From Pseudomonas sp. UBA4194 (GTDB lineage Bacteria; Pseudomonadota; Gammaproteobacteria; Pseudomonadales; Pseudomonadaceae), in NCBI RefSeq assembly GCF_002379585.1, contig NZ_DFUE01000048.1, positions 23,428 to 59,946 of the forward strand: a stretch of DNA of 36,519 nucleotides, written 5' to 3'. A program made the position numbers and the translations under genes. The notes under the pieces are model-generated. The model was not told the DNA's origin and did no database searches. It saw only the letters and a list, made by a program, of their open reading frames with translations. Numbering within the stretch: position 1 is the first letter of the stretch; every line of letters begins with the position of its first letter. Below are positions 8,113 through 16,610 of the stretch, piece by piece.

Positions 8113-9228
8113 TCAGCCTCGAAGTACATCGTGATAAAGCTCGACATAGCTCTGCGCCATCCTCTGTGCAGTGAACACCTGATCGAAGCGTTGCCTGGCG
8201 GCCGCGCCCATGGTCGCGGCCTTTGGCTCGTCATCCCACAGCGTCTGCATAGCTTTCGCCAGCGCCGGAGCATCGCGGGGCGGAATGGCCAACCCCGTTT
8301 TGCCGGCGATATTGATGTAGCTCATGCCGCTGCCGATGTCGCAGGAGATCATCGGCTTGCCATACATGGCGGCCTCCAGCAGCGACATGCCAAAGGACTC
8401 GGAGCGCAGGTGCGACGGAAACACGAACCCGTGACACAGCGACAACAACGCCGCCTTGTCTTCATCAGGCAGGCCGCCCACGAAGTGCACATTGCTCACG
8501 TCCAACTGACGGGCATACGCCTTGAGCTCAGCCTCCAGGTGCCCCGATCCGATGATCACTACAGGAAGGCCGTTGACCTTCGCCGCATCCAACAAGTAGT
8601 TCAAACCTTTGTAATAACGTAGCGCCCCAACGAACAGGAAGAACTTGCCTGGAAACTGGGCGTGCCAGCGGCTCAGGCATTCAGGCGAAGGGGTTGGATA
8701 CGTGGCAGGGTCCAGACCGAACGGAATGACGGCAAGCTTGCTGGGGAAACGGGTCAACACCGGACTGCTCGCCGCGTAATCGGGCGAAGACACCACAATG
8801 CGGTCAACCGATCCGAGAAAGCGGTTCATCAACGGCTGATACAGCTTCAACAGGGTCTGCTGCTTGATGACGTCGGAGTGGTAGCTGACCACTGTCGGCT
8901 TGCGCACGCCTGTCAGAAAGTGCACCAGATCCATGAACGGCCAGGGAAAGTGGTAATGGATGATGTCCGCCTTGGCGGCCAGTTCCTTGAAATCCTTCAA
9001 CGCCGACAGCGAGAACCCTGTGGAAGCTACGTGCAGGTCCAGCTTCGAGCGATGCGTCAGGTGGTTGCCGACCTTCTCGTCACGGGCTGCGCCGCGAGCA
9101 CTCAGGTACAGCACCTGCGACTCCACACTACTGGCTGCGCAACCTTCGGCAAGCTGAAAGATGACCTGCTCGATACCGCCCATGGAGTCGGGATGATACG
9201 TCTTGAAAAAATGTAGAACCTTGATCAT
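8113..9228 (-). CDS. wbpZ: WbpZ-like GT4 glycosyltransferase, first D-rhamnose addition
   Basis: This cytoplasmic GT-B enzyme has 371 residues from the ATG at 9228. It begins MIKVLHFFKTYHPDSMGG, the family glycine-rich acceptor loop, and carries the EX7E motif in SESFGMSLLEAA together with a nucleotide-sugar region FVGALRYYKGLNYLLDAA. In P. aeruginosa WbpZ adds the first D-rhamnose to the lipid-linked HexNAc before WbpY extends the chain. The order rmd-wbpY-wbpZ here supports that assignment. The open frame continues 36 codons upstream, but that stretch lies inside the wbpY-like gene. The ATG at 9228 forms a four-base ATGA overlap with the upstream stop. Confidence 0.87.
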   Translation of the reverse strand: MIKVLHFFKTYHPDSMGGIEQVIFQLAEGCAASSVESQVLYLSARGAARDEKVGNHLTHRSKLDLHVASTGFSLSALKDFKELAAKADIIHYHFPWPFMDLVHFLTGVRKPTVVSYHSDVIKQQTLLKLYQPLMNRFLGSVDRIVVSSPDYAASSPVLTRFPSKLAVIPFGLDPATYPTPSPECLSRWHAQFPGKFFLFVGALRYYKGLNYLLDAAKVNGLPVVIIGSGHLEAELKAYARQLDVSNVHFVGGLPDEDKAALLSLCHGFVFPSHLRSESFGMSLLEAAMYGKPMISCDIGSGMSYINIAGKTGLAIPPRDAPALAKAMQTLWDDEPKAATMGAAARQRFDQVFTAQRMAQSYVELYHDVLRG

Positions 9229-10370
9229 CCCTGCTCCAACGTCTTGCGATAAACAGCCAGCGTCTGAGCAGCGCATTGGTCCCAGGAAAAGCCCGCAGCA
9301 TGAGCCAGCCCACGCGGGACGGCTGCGGCGCGCCAAGTCTCGTCTTCAAGGCCTCGGCGCATCAGCGCTGTCAGCATTTCCACATCCAGCGCATCGCACA
9401 TCAAGGCAGCATCACCAGCCACCTCCAGCAGGGACGAGTTATTCGAGCACACTACCGGCACCCCCGAGCTCATCGCCTCCAGCACGGGCAGACCGAAGCC
9501 TTCGTACAGCGAAGGAAACACGAACAAGCGAGCCCCTGCGAACAGAACAGGCAGATCCTCGGCAGGCACAAATCCCAGATACTTCGCCCAGCCTTGACGC
9601 CCGGCAGACTCCAGCCGGCGATGAATGGCCTCGCTCTGCCAACCCTGATAGCCGGCCAGGACCAGCGGCCAACGTTGGCGTGTCTCCAGCGGCAGCGCCT
9701 CATAGGCAGTCAGCAGCGTCTCGATGTTCTTGCGCGGCTCGATGGTACCGGCGAACAGGCTGTAGCCCTGCGCCTTGAGTTCATAGCGCGCCAGCACTGG
9801 CGCCACTTCCTCGGCAGGACGGGGAAAGAACTCCGGGGAGCTGGCCAACGGCACCGCGTCGATTCGCTCGATAGGCCAGTCGAAATACTCGGCCAGCTCA
9901 CGACGTGTGAACTCCGAATCGGTGATCAAACGGTCGGCACGCAACAAGGTCTGCCGCAGTTCTTTTTGCAGATAACGCGCGAGCTGCGGAGCGTGGCAAT
10001 GGGACCAGGTGAAGGGCGACAGGTCATGAAACGTTGCCACCCGGCGCCCCTTGAAAGGCGGCAGGTAGTAATTGGGGCTGTGATAAAGGTACTCGCCGTG
10101 CCCCTTCAGGGCACGCGCCTTGAGCAGGGGCATCAACAACCGATACGCCTCGATCGCCAGAAAGTTTTTCTGCACGGCACGCTTGAGGCTATACCCCTTT
10201 CCAGATGCATCCTGGGCGCTGGGCAAGCCAGGCAGGAAACTGCGGCCTGCAAAGAAATGCAGGTCCGTGATTTCCGGACTGCCTTGCAAGCGGCGAGCGA
10301 GTTCGTAGGTATAACGGCCAATGCCCGTCAGCGGAAACCGGACGGGCTCAACGGAGAGGACAACCTTCAT
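9225..10370 (-). CDS. wbpY: WbpY-like GT4 D-rhamnosyltransferase
   Basis: The product is a 381-residue GT-B glycosyltransferase. It shows the N-terminal acceptor loop RFPLTGIGRYTYELARRL, a donor-site FAGTIEPRKNIETLLTAY and the EX7E motif in YEGFGLPVLEAMSSG. In P. aeruginosa WbpY adds alpha-1,3-linked D-rhamnoses to the growing A-band chain from GDP-D-rhamnose. The start codon directly follows the rmd stop and the 3' end overlaps wbpZ by four bases, so gmd-rmd-wbpY-wbpZ reads as one transcript. No separate wbpX gene is found in the window. The third A-band transferase activity may be carried by the large enzyme at 21334-25083, or the repeat may differ. Confidence 0.87.
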   Translation of the reverse strand: MKVVLSVEPVRFPLTGIGRYTYELARRLQGSPEITDLHFFAGRSFLPGLPSAQDASGKGYSLKRAVQKNFLAIEAYRLLMPLLKARALKGHGEYLYHSPNYYLPPFKGRRVATFHDLSPFTWSHCHAPQLARYLQKELRQTLLRADRLITDSEFTRRELAEYFDWPIERIDAVPLASSPEFFPRPAEEVAPVLARYELKAQGYSLFAGTIEPRKNIETLLTAYEALPLETRQRWPLVLAGYQGWQSEAIHRRLESAGRQGWAKYLGFVPAEDLPVLFAGARLFVFPSLYEGFGLPVLEAMSSGVPVVCSNNSSLLEVAGDAALMCDALDVEMLTALMRRGLEDETWRAAAVPRGLAHAAGFSWDQCAAQTLAVYRKTLEQG

Positions 10371-11267
10371 TTATTCGGCAGCCAACATCCATTGCAGCGT
10401 GTCGCGCAAAGGCGGAGTCTGCCAGTCGCCGACCAGCGAGCGCAGCCGGCTGTTGTCACCACACAAGGTTTTCACCTCGTTGGCGCGCACGAACGCAGGG
10501 TTCACCTCAACCTTGATCGAATGACCGCTGATGCTCTCGCACATCTCGATCACCTCACGCAGGGAGTGAGTCACGCCTGAGCTGACGTTGACCGTCTGGC
10601 CCAAGGGCTTTTGCTCCAGCAGCCCGCGATAGGCCGCCACCAAGGCACGCACGTCGCTGAAATCGCGCCATACGTCGAGGTTACCCAACTCGATCACGTC
10701 GGCCTTACGGCGGAAGTGCGAAACGATCTTGGGCAACAGGAAGTTATCCGCCTGCCCTACCCCGGTGTAGTTGAAAGGCCGGGAGATGACGATCGGCAAG
10801 CGGTTGTGCCACAAGCTCGCCATGTATTCCATGGCCAGCTTGCTGACAGCGTAATCATTGGCCGGCGCAGGGGCCGTGCCTTCGTCCAGCATGCCTTCGG
10901 ATGCATTGCCATACACATTGGCGCTACTGGCCAGCAACACACACTCAGGCTTCTTGCCCGAAGCGGCGACCGCTTCGAGCAAGTTACGCGTACCAATCAG
11001 ATTCACCTGATAGAACGCGTCTGCCACGCCGTGGCCCACAAAGGCCAAAGCGGCCAGGTGAACCACGTAATCGGGCTGAAGCTCTGCCAGCAACGTGCTC
11101 AGCCTGGAAGCGTCGTTCAAATCCACCTGGTAGTAACCCGGCTCATCCGAAGGCTGACTGCCCAGGCCAATGACCTCATAGCCATTGGCTTCCAACTCGG
11201 CCGCCATGTAGCGCCCGGTGAAACCATGAATACCTGTAATCAGTGCACGTTTGCTGACATTGGTCAT
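10371..11267 (-). CDS. rmd: GDP-6-deoxy-D-lyxo-4-hexulose reductase (GDP-D-rhamnose synthesis)
   Basis: This extended SDR of 298 residues reduces the 4-keto product of Gmd to GDP-D-rhamnose using NAD(P)H. Visible motifs are ALITGIHGFTGRYMAAEL at the N-terminus, the catalytic Ser in LLASSANVYG and YAVSKLAME (YxxxK). It is encoded directly after gmd, and the rmd ATG shares one base with the gmd stop (TGATG), which indicates coupled translation. The pairing with gmd and with two A-band-type rhamnosyltransferases makes Rmd more likely than a GDP-fucose or GDP-talose enzyme. Confidence 0.93.
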   Translation of the reverse strand: MTNVSKRALITGIHGFTGRYMAAELEANGYEVIGLGSQPSDEPGYYQVDLNDASRLSTLLAELQPDYVVHLAALAFVGHGVADAFYQVNLIGTRNLLEAVAASGKKPECVLLASSANVYGNASEGMLDEGTAPAPANDYAVSKLAMEYMASLWHNRLPIVISRPFNYTGVGQADNFLLPKIVSHFRRKADVIELGNLDVWRDFSDVRALVAAYRGLLEQKPLGQTVNVSSGVTHSLREVIEMCESISGHSIKVEVNPAFVRANEVKTLCGDNSRLRSLVGDWQTPPLRDTLQWMLAAE

Positions 11268-12298
11268 CAGAACGAAAATCCTTTCTCATTGCGGCGCAGG
11301 TCGGCCACGACCATCATACGACACAGCTCTTCCAGCGAAGTTTTCGGCTCCCAGCCCAAAACTTGCTTGGCCTTGGCCGGGTTGCCGATCAGCAGGTCAA
11401 CCTCGGTTGGGCGGTAGAACTTCGGATTGACCGAAACCAGTACCTTGCCGGTGGCTGCGCACAGACCTTGCTCGGCCTCAGCTTCGCCCTGCCATTTGAT
11501 GTCGATATCAACAGCCTTGAACGCCATGGTGACGAAGTCACGCACGGTTTCAGTACGGTTGGTGGCCAACACGAAGGTGTCCGGCTCGTCGGCTTGCAGC
11601 ATGCGCCACATACCTTCGACGTATTCCTTGGCAAAGCCCCAGTCGCGCTTGGCGTCCATGTTGCCCAGTTCCAGGGTGTCCTGCAGGCCCAGCTTGATCT
11701 TGGCGACGGTGTCGGTGATTTTGCGGGTCACGAACTCACGGCCACGCAGTGGCGACTCGTGGTTGAACAGGATGCCGCTGGTGGCAAAGATGCCGTAGGA
11801 CTCGCGGTAGTTGATGGTCATCCAGTGGGCGTACAGCTTGGCTACACCGTAAGGGCTGCGCGGGTAGAACGGGGTTTCTTCAACCTGCGGAATGGCCTGA
11901 ACCTTACCGAACATCTCGGAAGTCGACGCCTGGTAGAAGCGGGCTTTCGGATTGACGATGCGGATCGCTTCCAGCAGGTTCACAGCGCCTAGGCCGGTGA
12001 TTTCGGCAGTGGTCAGTGGCTGCTCGAAGGAAACACCCACGAAGCTCTGCGCAGCGAGGTTGTACACCTCGGTGGCTTCGGTGGTCTGCAACAGACGAAT
12101 GCTGGCCGACAGGTCGGTCAGGTCGTACTCGACCAGATGCAGGTTGGGGTTGTTCTGGATACCCAGTTCTTCGATGCGCCAGAAGTTGACGGAGCTGGTA
12201 CGGCGGTAGGTGCCGTAGACGGTGTAGCCCTTTTCCAGCAGCAGTTCAGCCAGGTAGGCGCCATCTTGACCAGTGATACCAGTGACGATTGCTTTCAT
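11267..12298 (-). CDS. gmd: GDP-mannose 4,6-dehydratase
   Basis: Gmd converts GDP-D-mannose to GDP-4-dehydro-6-deoxy-D-mannose, the precursor of GDP-D-rhamnose. The 343-residue product begins MKAIVTGITGQDGAYLAELL, the family GxxGxxG site, and carries the catalytic Thr/Ser-Glu in QASTSEMFG and the YGVAKLYAHW (YxxxK) motif. The conserved LFNHESPLRGREFVTRK segment is intact. It is the first gene of the minus-strand run to wbpM. GDP-mannose would come from ManB and ManC at the far side of the inserted block (28899-31847). A ribosome site GGAG lies about 13 bases before the ATG. Confidence 0.97.
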   Translation of the reverse strand: MKAIVTGITGQDGAYLAELLLEKGYTVYGTYRRTSSVNFWRIEELGIQNNPNLHLVEYDLTDLSASIRLLQTTEATEVYNLAAQSFVGVSFEQPLTTAEITGLGAVNLLEAIRIVNPKARFYQASTSEMFGKVQAIPQVEETPFYPRSPYGVAKLYAHWMTINYRESYGIFATSGILFNHESPLRGREFVTRKITDTVAKIKLGLQDTLELGNMDAKRDWGFAKEYVEGMWRMLQADEPDTFVLATNRTETVRDFVTMAFKAVDIDIKWQGEAEAEQGLCAATGKVLVSVNPKFYRPTEVDLLIGNPAKAKQVLGWEPKTSLEELCRMMVVADLRRNEKGFSF

Positions 12299-12837
12299 GC
12301 GAATTAACCAACTCCATTAGCGCCACGCAGGGCAATTGAACAAAAAAAACAGCCACAAAGGGCACCGCCCAGACATTCAGTCTGGAAAACGAAGGGGGAG
12401 TATACATCTATGGCGCCAAAGGCTCGACTATCTGATGCGATGCCCGTTACATCGCATCGCTTGGATTTTGAGCATCCCGGCATCGCCCCTAACGATCCTC
12501 ACCCCTGACGACCCCCTTCCTATCACCCGGAAAAGGAAACTGTGCGCCGACAGCGACGACTAAGTGGCGGCCGGGTACCAGACTCTTTTGAACGCCAGCG
12601 GCAACAGGCCGGACAGATAGCAGAGTTGGAGATCGCGCTAGCACCGCATCGATGACTACGCAATAAGACGACCGCTCGCGACCACTAACTGTGCAGACAA
12701 AAAGGTTGTCAAAATATGTCCCTTGATACAAGCTATAGGCTAGGCGGCACCGTTTTCTTTGATCATAAGTTTAGGCAATAACCCTTGCTTAAGCCTGCCC
12801 CGCGTCCAGACCTCAAATGTATTAACCGAGCCTACCC
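12299..12837. other. Non-coding divergent region between gmd and the acyltransferase gene
   Basis: No convincing gene is seen in these 539 bases. On the minus strand a TATACT hexamer (complement of 12399-12404) could be the -10 box for gmd, without a good -35 match. A small hairpin CCAGAC/GTCTGG lies at 12369-12385. The right half is AT-rich, with TTGTCA at 12706-12711 as a possible -35 for the plus-strand genes but no well-spaced -10. I did not find the ops core GGCGGTAG of a JUMPstart element. Confidence 0.6.
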
Positions 12838-13977
12838 ATGCAGAAAAATGACAGGGCGTTGTTCGCCAATCAACTCCGAGCGATTGCGATCATCGCCGTA
12901 CTTATCGTTCATTGGTGTGGTATTTATTGGTACGCCCGCGACACGGTTGCAAGTTATATCCACGCCCCCGTCATCGAAGGCCCACCCTCCTCACTCATTC
13001 TTTATCTCACCATTCCAAGCTTCAACTATGGACCCTTCGGTGTTGCGGTATTTTTTCTAATTAGTGGCTTCGTCATTCCTTTTTCACTCGCACGCCTATC
13101 ACCCATCCAATTTCTCATATCCAGGGCCTTTCGAATCTACCCGACGTACATCATTGCGTCGTTAATCATGTTAGTGCTCGTGTTTCTCTCAAGTCGTTAC
13201 TGGGGCACCCCCCTGGAGGTGTCGCCTACAACATTTGCCTATAACCTAGGACTGATCAACGGAAACTTCTTTGTGCCATCCATTGACTTGGTAAACTGGA
13301 CTCTGGCCATCGAGGTGAAGTTCTACCTTCTGTGCGCGCTGATGTATTCCTCAATCAAGAATGGCCGCATCACTCACTACATCGGGGCCGCCGTAGTGAT
13401 CCTGGCATTCTGTGAGTGGCAGGACCCCCTTTTCGCTCACTTCGGCCTGTCTACGCCTTCTTTTTCATATGACGCACTAAAAACAGAACTGATGTGCATA
13501 ATTTTCATGCTGATCGGCACCTGCTTCTATCATCACTATATAGGCAACAAGACCATCCGCGATCTGGTCATTGGCGCAGCGAGCCTGTTCATACTATTCA
13601 TACTCTGCTGGCCGCACACCTCATGGTTAGGGCAGATTCCTACAGTTGCACAAAACTATTTCTACGCGCTAGTGGTTTTCTCCTTCGCCTATGGCTTCAG
13701 ACGCTACGCGCGTCCTTTCGCCCCGCTGGACTTCGTTGCCAACATCAGTTACTCAATCTATGTGCTTCACTCTATAATAGGCTATCTGACCATCCGCATA
13801 TTGATGGATCTGAAGCTTTCGTTCCCTGCCTCACTGCTAGGCACTGTTATCTTCGTTTTTGCACTTTCCTACGGACTTCATAAGCTGGTCGAGATGCCGA
13901 CCATGCGCCTAGGCAAGCGGGTTGCTGCTGGCGTGAAAGGCGCACACCCCACTACTCTGGAGGCCGGCCGCGCCTAG
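12838..13977 (+). CDS. Membrane O-acyltransferase, acyltransferase-3 (OafA/Oac-like) family
   Basis: The 379-residue product is a polytopic inner-membrane protein with about ten hydrophobic helices. The family pattern is clear: NQLRAIAIIAVLIVHW at the N-terminus with the conserved His, VAVFFLISGFVIPFS, the RAFRIYPTY motif and NWTLAIEVKFYL, the counterpart of the usual WSLxvExxFYL. Members transfer an acyl group, often acetyl, to sugars of O-antigens, exopolysaccharides or Nod factors. There is no C-terminal SGNH domain. It is the first plus-strand gene after the divergent region and is followed by a non-coding gap, so it may be transcribed separately from the cassette downstream. Its likely substrate is the O-chain made by this locus. 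Base composition is visibly lower in GC than gmd/rmd (25 of 60 in the sample 13021-13080), which suggests acquisition with the inserted block. Confidence 0.9.
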   Translation: MQKNDRALFANQLRAIAIIAVLIVHWCGIYWYARDTVASYIHAPVIEGPPSSLILYLTIPSFNYGPFGVAVFFLISGFVIPFSLARLSPIQFLISRAFRIYPTYIIASLIMLVLVFLSSRYWGTPLEVSPTTFAYNLGLINGNFFVPSIDLVNWTLAIEVKFYLLCALMYSSIKNGRITHYIGAAVVILAFCEWQDPLFAHFGLSTPSFSYDALKTELMCIIFMLIGTCFYHHYIGNKTIRDLVIGAASLFILFILCWPHTSWLGQIPTVAQNYFYALVVFSFAYGFRRYARPFAPLDFVANISYSIYVLHSIIGYLTIRILMDLKLSFPASLLGTVIFVFALSYGLHKLVEMPTMRLGKRVAAGVKGAHPTTLEAGRA

Positions 13978-14031
13978 TCTGTCAGACACGCTGCGGATTA
14001 ATTCACCCTGTATGCCCTCCCCTCATTCACC

Positions 14032-14050
14032 CTGGCCCAAAGCGGGCCAG
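14032..14050 (+). terminator. Hairpin after the acyltransferase gene, possible terminator
   Basis: CTGGCCC at 14032-14038 pairs with GGGCCAG at 14044-14050 across the five-base loop AAAGC. It lies 55 bases after the acyltransferase stop. No T-run follows directly, so intrinsic termination is uncertain. Confidence 0.4.
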
Positions 14051-14256
14051 CGTGGGCTAGCTTCTGTACCGCTTTTCATTCTCCCCAGCCTCCCCCAAAC
14101 ACACAACACCCCCATGCCCCACATCCCTAATAGGCCCACCAGGTTCGAGTGATAGCTGCCCACCGCCATATCGGCTACTAAACCGGCACACTGGTTCGTG
14201 CGGGGCACCCGGACGCGGCTGTTTCAAAAAAACACCGACCGTGATAAGGTTATCGT

Positions 14257-14282
14257 TTGCACGTCGCTACTTTTGGTATAAC
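14257..14282 (+). promoter_or_regulatory. Candidate extended -10 promoter of the seven-gene cassette
   Basis: TATAAC at 14277-14282 is preceded by TGG (14274-14276), giving an extended -10 box. TTGCAC at 14257-14262 could be a -35, but the spacing of 14 bases is short, so the extended -10 would have to carry the recognition. Transcription from here would leave an untranslated leader of roughly 165 bases before the ATG at 14453. Confidence 0.45.
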
Positions 14283-14452
14283 GTTGCTTGGTACCCCTTG
14301 AATCAATTTTTTACATTAACTTTGAAAGAGCACAGGCGTATGGAAAGCACCTCCGGCACAATGGAAGATCCTCTCCACCAAGGCATCGTTCAGTAGACCG
14401 CCGCCCTGCGTTTCCCATTTCAAGTTCACGTCGGACTCACGGAGAGGACCAC

Positions 14453-15472
14453 ATGCCGTTTCACCCCTGCTTCTTATCTGTTGTATTTGTATTAAGAAAC
14501 CAAGCAAACGAAGCTGAAGAGATATTAACCAAAGCAACGCACTCATTGTCGTCCGTGGTTGCAGACTACGAACTTATCGTTGTAGACAACTCTTCCACCG
14601 ACAACAGCGTAGGAGTGCTCAAGCAGATCACTAGTGTCGCTGGTTTGGCCAACATTCAGGTGTATACGCTTACCAAGGAAGTCGACAACGATACTGCCGC
14701 CTGGGTGGGGCTGGAAAATGCCTTGGGCGACTTCGTGGCGGTCATCGACCCGATGCACGATGATGTAACATTCATTCCGGAAATGCTCAAGCAAGCTGTT
14801 TCTGGAGCTGATGTGGTGTTTGCCACTAACACCAATAAAAAAAATCAGAGCCTGCTTTACCGGGGAGCACACGGCGTGTTCAACACCTTATTCAACAGTT
14901 TCAACGGGGTCAATCTGGGCAGGGATGCACCCACCTTCAGAATCCTCAGCAAGCGTGTCATCAACTTTATTCTGCAACACCCACAGCCGCATATCAGCTA
15001 TCGGCACCTGCCCGCCACTGGCGGCTTTTCGAAGGTGCGCCTGACCTACTCTCACCGCTCGGATGCTCCCGAACCCAAGAAGCTATGGGACAGCATCGAC
15101 CGCGGCATGCAGCTATTGGTCTCGACTACCCGGGCACCCATGAGGCTGGTCACGACCTTGTCGATGTTTGGTGCAGTCGCGAATCTGGTGTACTCGATCT
15201 ATGTCGTGGCGGTTGCCATATTCAAGACCGACGTGGCCCCCGGGTGGATAAGCTTCTCACTGCAACAATCAGGCATGTTCTTCCTACTGTCGCTCGTCCT
15301 GCTTGTGCTCGGCGAGTACATCCTGCACATGGCGCGACTGAGTAACGAAGGCCCTGCCTACCATGTGGCACAGGAGTTCACCAGCGCGCGCATGACACGG
15401 CTCGACAAGTTGAATATCGAGGTAGTGGATGCAAGCGACGAGCAGCCCGAACATATTGATACGCGAGGCTGA
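14453..15472 (+). CDS. GtrB-like GT2 glycosyltransferase with C-terminal membrane helices
   Basis: The 339-residue product has an N-terminal GT2 (GT-A) domain: LSVVFVLRNQANEAEEIL, the Asp-containing LIVVDNSSTDNS and DPMHDD in the position of the donor-binding acidic motif. Two hydrophobic segments follow at about residues 230-255 and 270-295. This layout matches bactoprenol glycosyltransferases (GtrB, DPM1-like), which move a sugar from a nucleotide donor to undecaprenyl phosphate on the cytoplasmic face. The acidic motif differs from the usual DADLQ, so the donor may be unusual. The open frame extends 55 codons upstream, but ATG 14453 is preceded by GGAGAGG at 14441-14447 and fits the family N-terminus. 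It is the first gene of a seven-gene run. Confidence 0.85.
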   Translation: MPFHPCFLSVVFVLRNQANEAEEILTKATHSLSSVVADYELIVVDNSSTDNSVGVLKQITSVAGLANIQVYTLTKEVDNDTAAWVGLENALGDFVAVIDPMHDDVTFIPEMLKQAVSGADVVFATNTNKKNQSLLYRGAHGVFNTLFNSFNGVNLGRDAPTFRILSKRVINFILQHPQPHISYRHLPATGGFSKVRLTYSHRSDAPEPKKLWDSIDRGMQLLVSTTRAPMRLVTTLSMFGAVANLVYSIYVVAVAIFKTDVAPGWISFSLQQSGMFFLLSLVLLVLGEYILHMARLSNEGPAYHVAQEFTSARMTRLDKLNIEVVDASDEQPEHIDTRG

Positions 15473-15476
15473 CACG

Positions 15477-16610
15477 GTGAGTCCCAGCAACAAGGTTTCG
15501 GCGGTCGTTGTAGGCGGTGGGTTCTATGGTGCTGCGATTGCCATCTATCTGGCCAAGACCGCAGGACTTCAAAGCGTAGTTCTTATCGAGCAGAGCGCTG
15601 ATCTCCTCCAACATGCATCGCACAACAACCAGGCGCGGGTCCATAACGGGTATCACTACCCTCGCAGCTTTACCACGGCCTACCGCAGCCGGATCAACCT
15701 GCCCAATTTCATCAAGGATTGGTCGGACACTATCTCGACCGATTTTGAAAAAATCTACGCGATTGCACGCCGGAACTCCAAGGTCTCGTCGGCACAATTT
15801 GTCCGGTTCTGCGATAGCATCGGCGCGGTCATACGACCTTCCGGCGACAAGGTTCGCTCGCTGTTCAACCCGCATCTCATAGAAAGCGTGTTCACCGTTG
15901 AAGAATACGCTTTTAATACTAGGTTGGTGGCAGCCAAAGCCAAGAAGGAACTTGAGCATCTGGGCGTCAGACTACTCTTCAATACGACGGCGGTGTCGAT
16001 TACCAGGGCCGCCGACGGCGGACTGAGGGTGATCAGCAGGACGCGCGATGCCACAGAGCAACTATGCTGCGATTTCGTGTTCAACTGCACCTATAGCGGC
16101 CTTAACCAACTGCAAGGTGAATTTCCCGGAATACAAACGCTGCTTAAGCACGAAATCACGGAAATGGCGCTGGTCCGGATGCCACCTGCTCTTCGTGATA
16201 TCGGAGTCACGGTGATGGACGGCGCGTTCTTTTCGACCATGCCCTTCCCATCCCGGCAACTGCATACCCTGTCCCACGTGCGCTACACGCCGCATCTGTC
16301 ATGGAGCGACGCAAGAGGGATAAATCCCTACGAAAGACTCGTGAACTACCCGAAAGTAAGCCGCGCCGATCGCATGATTCGGGATTCTAGCCGTTACATA
16401 CCTTCCTTGAGCGCAGCGCAATACGTAGATTCACTTTACGAAGTGAAAACCATCCTTACCAAGAACGAAATCGACGATGGCCGCCCGATCCTGTTTGAAG
16501 AGGCTGCATCCCTTCCCGGATGTTTTTCCATCCTCGGTGGGAAAATCGACAACATTTACGACTGCTACGAGAAACTGGATAAAATGGAAGAACTTCATGC
16601 GCGCAAGTAG
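15477..16610 (+). CDS. FAD-dependent oxidoreductase, DAO superfamily, in a glycan cassette
   Basis: This protein of 377 residues starts with VSAVVVGGGFYGAAIAIYL, the Rossmann GxGxxG FAD site, followed by the acidic end of the second strand (VVLIEQSADLL). HASHNNQARVHNGYHYPRS resembles the active-site segment of the DAO family, such as L-2-hydroxyglutarate oxidase and glycine oxidase. A membrane anchor is not visible, so it is probably cytosolic. It would oxidise an alcohol or amine of a small substrate with FAD; the substrate is unknown. GTG 15477 lies four bases after the previous stop with GAGG eight bases upstream. An in-frame ATG at 15429 would add 16 residues and overlap the preceding gene, and cannot be excluded. 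Its place between a GtrB-like and a GT-C-like gene suggests it modifies a sugar or sugar precursor used by them. Confidence 0.82.
   Translation: MSPSNKVSAVVVGGGFYGAAIAIYLAKTAGLQSVVLIEQSADLLQHASHNNQARVHNGYHYPRSFTTAYRSRINLPNFIKDWSDTISTDFEKIYAIARRNSKVSSAQFVRFCDSIGAVIRPSGDKVRSLFNPHLIESVFTVEEYAFNTRLVAAKAKKELEHLGVRLLFNTTAVSITRAADGGLRVISRTRDATEQLCCDFVFNCTYSGLNQLQGEFPGIQTLLKHEITEMALVRMPPALRDIGVTVMDGAFFSTMPFPSRQLHTLSHVRYTPHLSWSDARGINPYERLVNYPKVSRADRMIRDSSRYIPSLSAAQYVDSLYEVKTILTKNEIDDGRPILFEEAASLPGCFSILGGKIDNIYDCYEKLDKMEELHARK

Larger units (their letters stand above)
13978..14452. other. Non-coding region with long leader before the plus-strand cassette
   Basis: No gene is supported in these 475 bases. 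They hold a GC-rich hairpin soon after the acyltransferase stop, an extended -10 promoter candidate near 14274-14282 and a leader of about 165 bases before the first cassette gene. A minus-strand open frame at 14023-14208 has no recognisable family match and no ribosome site that I can identify. Confidence 0.6.

Noticed and set aside
9276..10580. 434-codon plus-strand frame opposite wbpY and rmd
   Set aside because: It crosses two well-supported genes and shows no domain.
12520..12660. Short plus-strand open tail reading FERQRQQAGQIAELEIALA
   Set aside because: It could be the end of a decayed gene, but it has no start, no ribosome site and too little sequence to place in a family.
14023..14208. 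61-codon minus-strand frame with a hydrophobic middle
   Set aside because: It has no ribosome site that I can identify and no known family, and lies in a region with hairpins and promoter signals.
12299..14452. JUMPstart/ops element before the O-antigen genes
   Set aside because: The core GGCGGTAG was looked for on the plus strand in both intergenic regions and not found.
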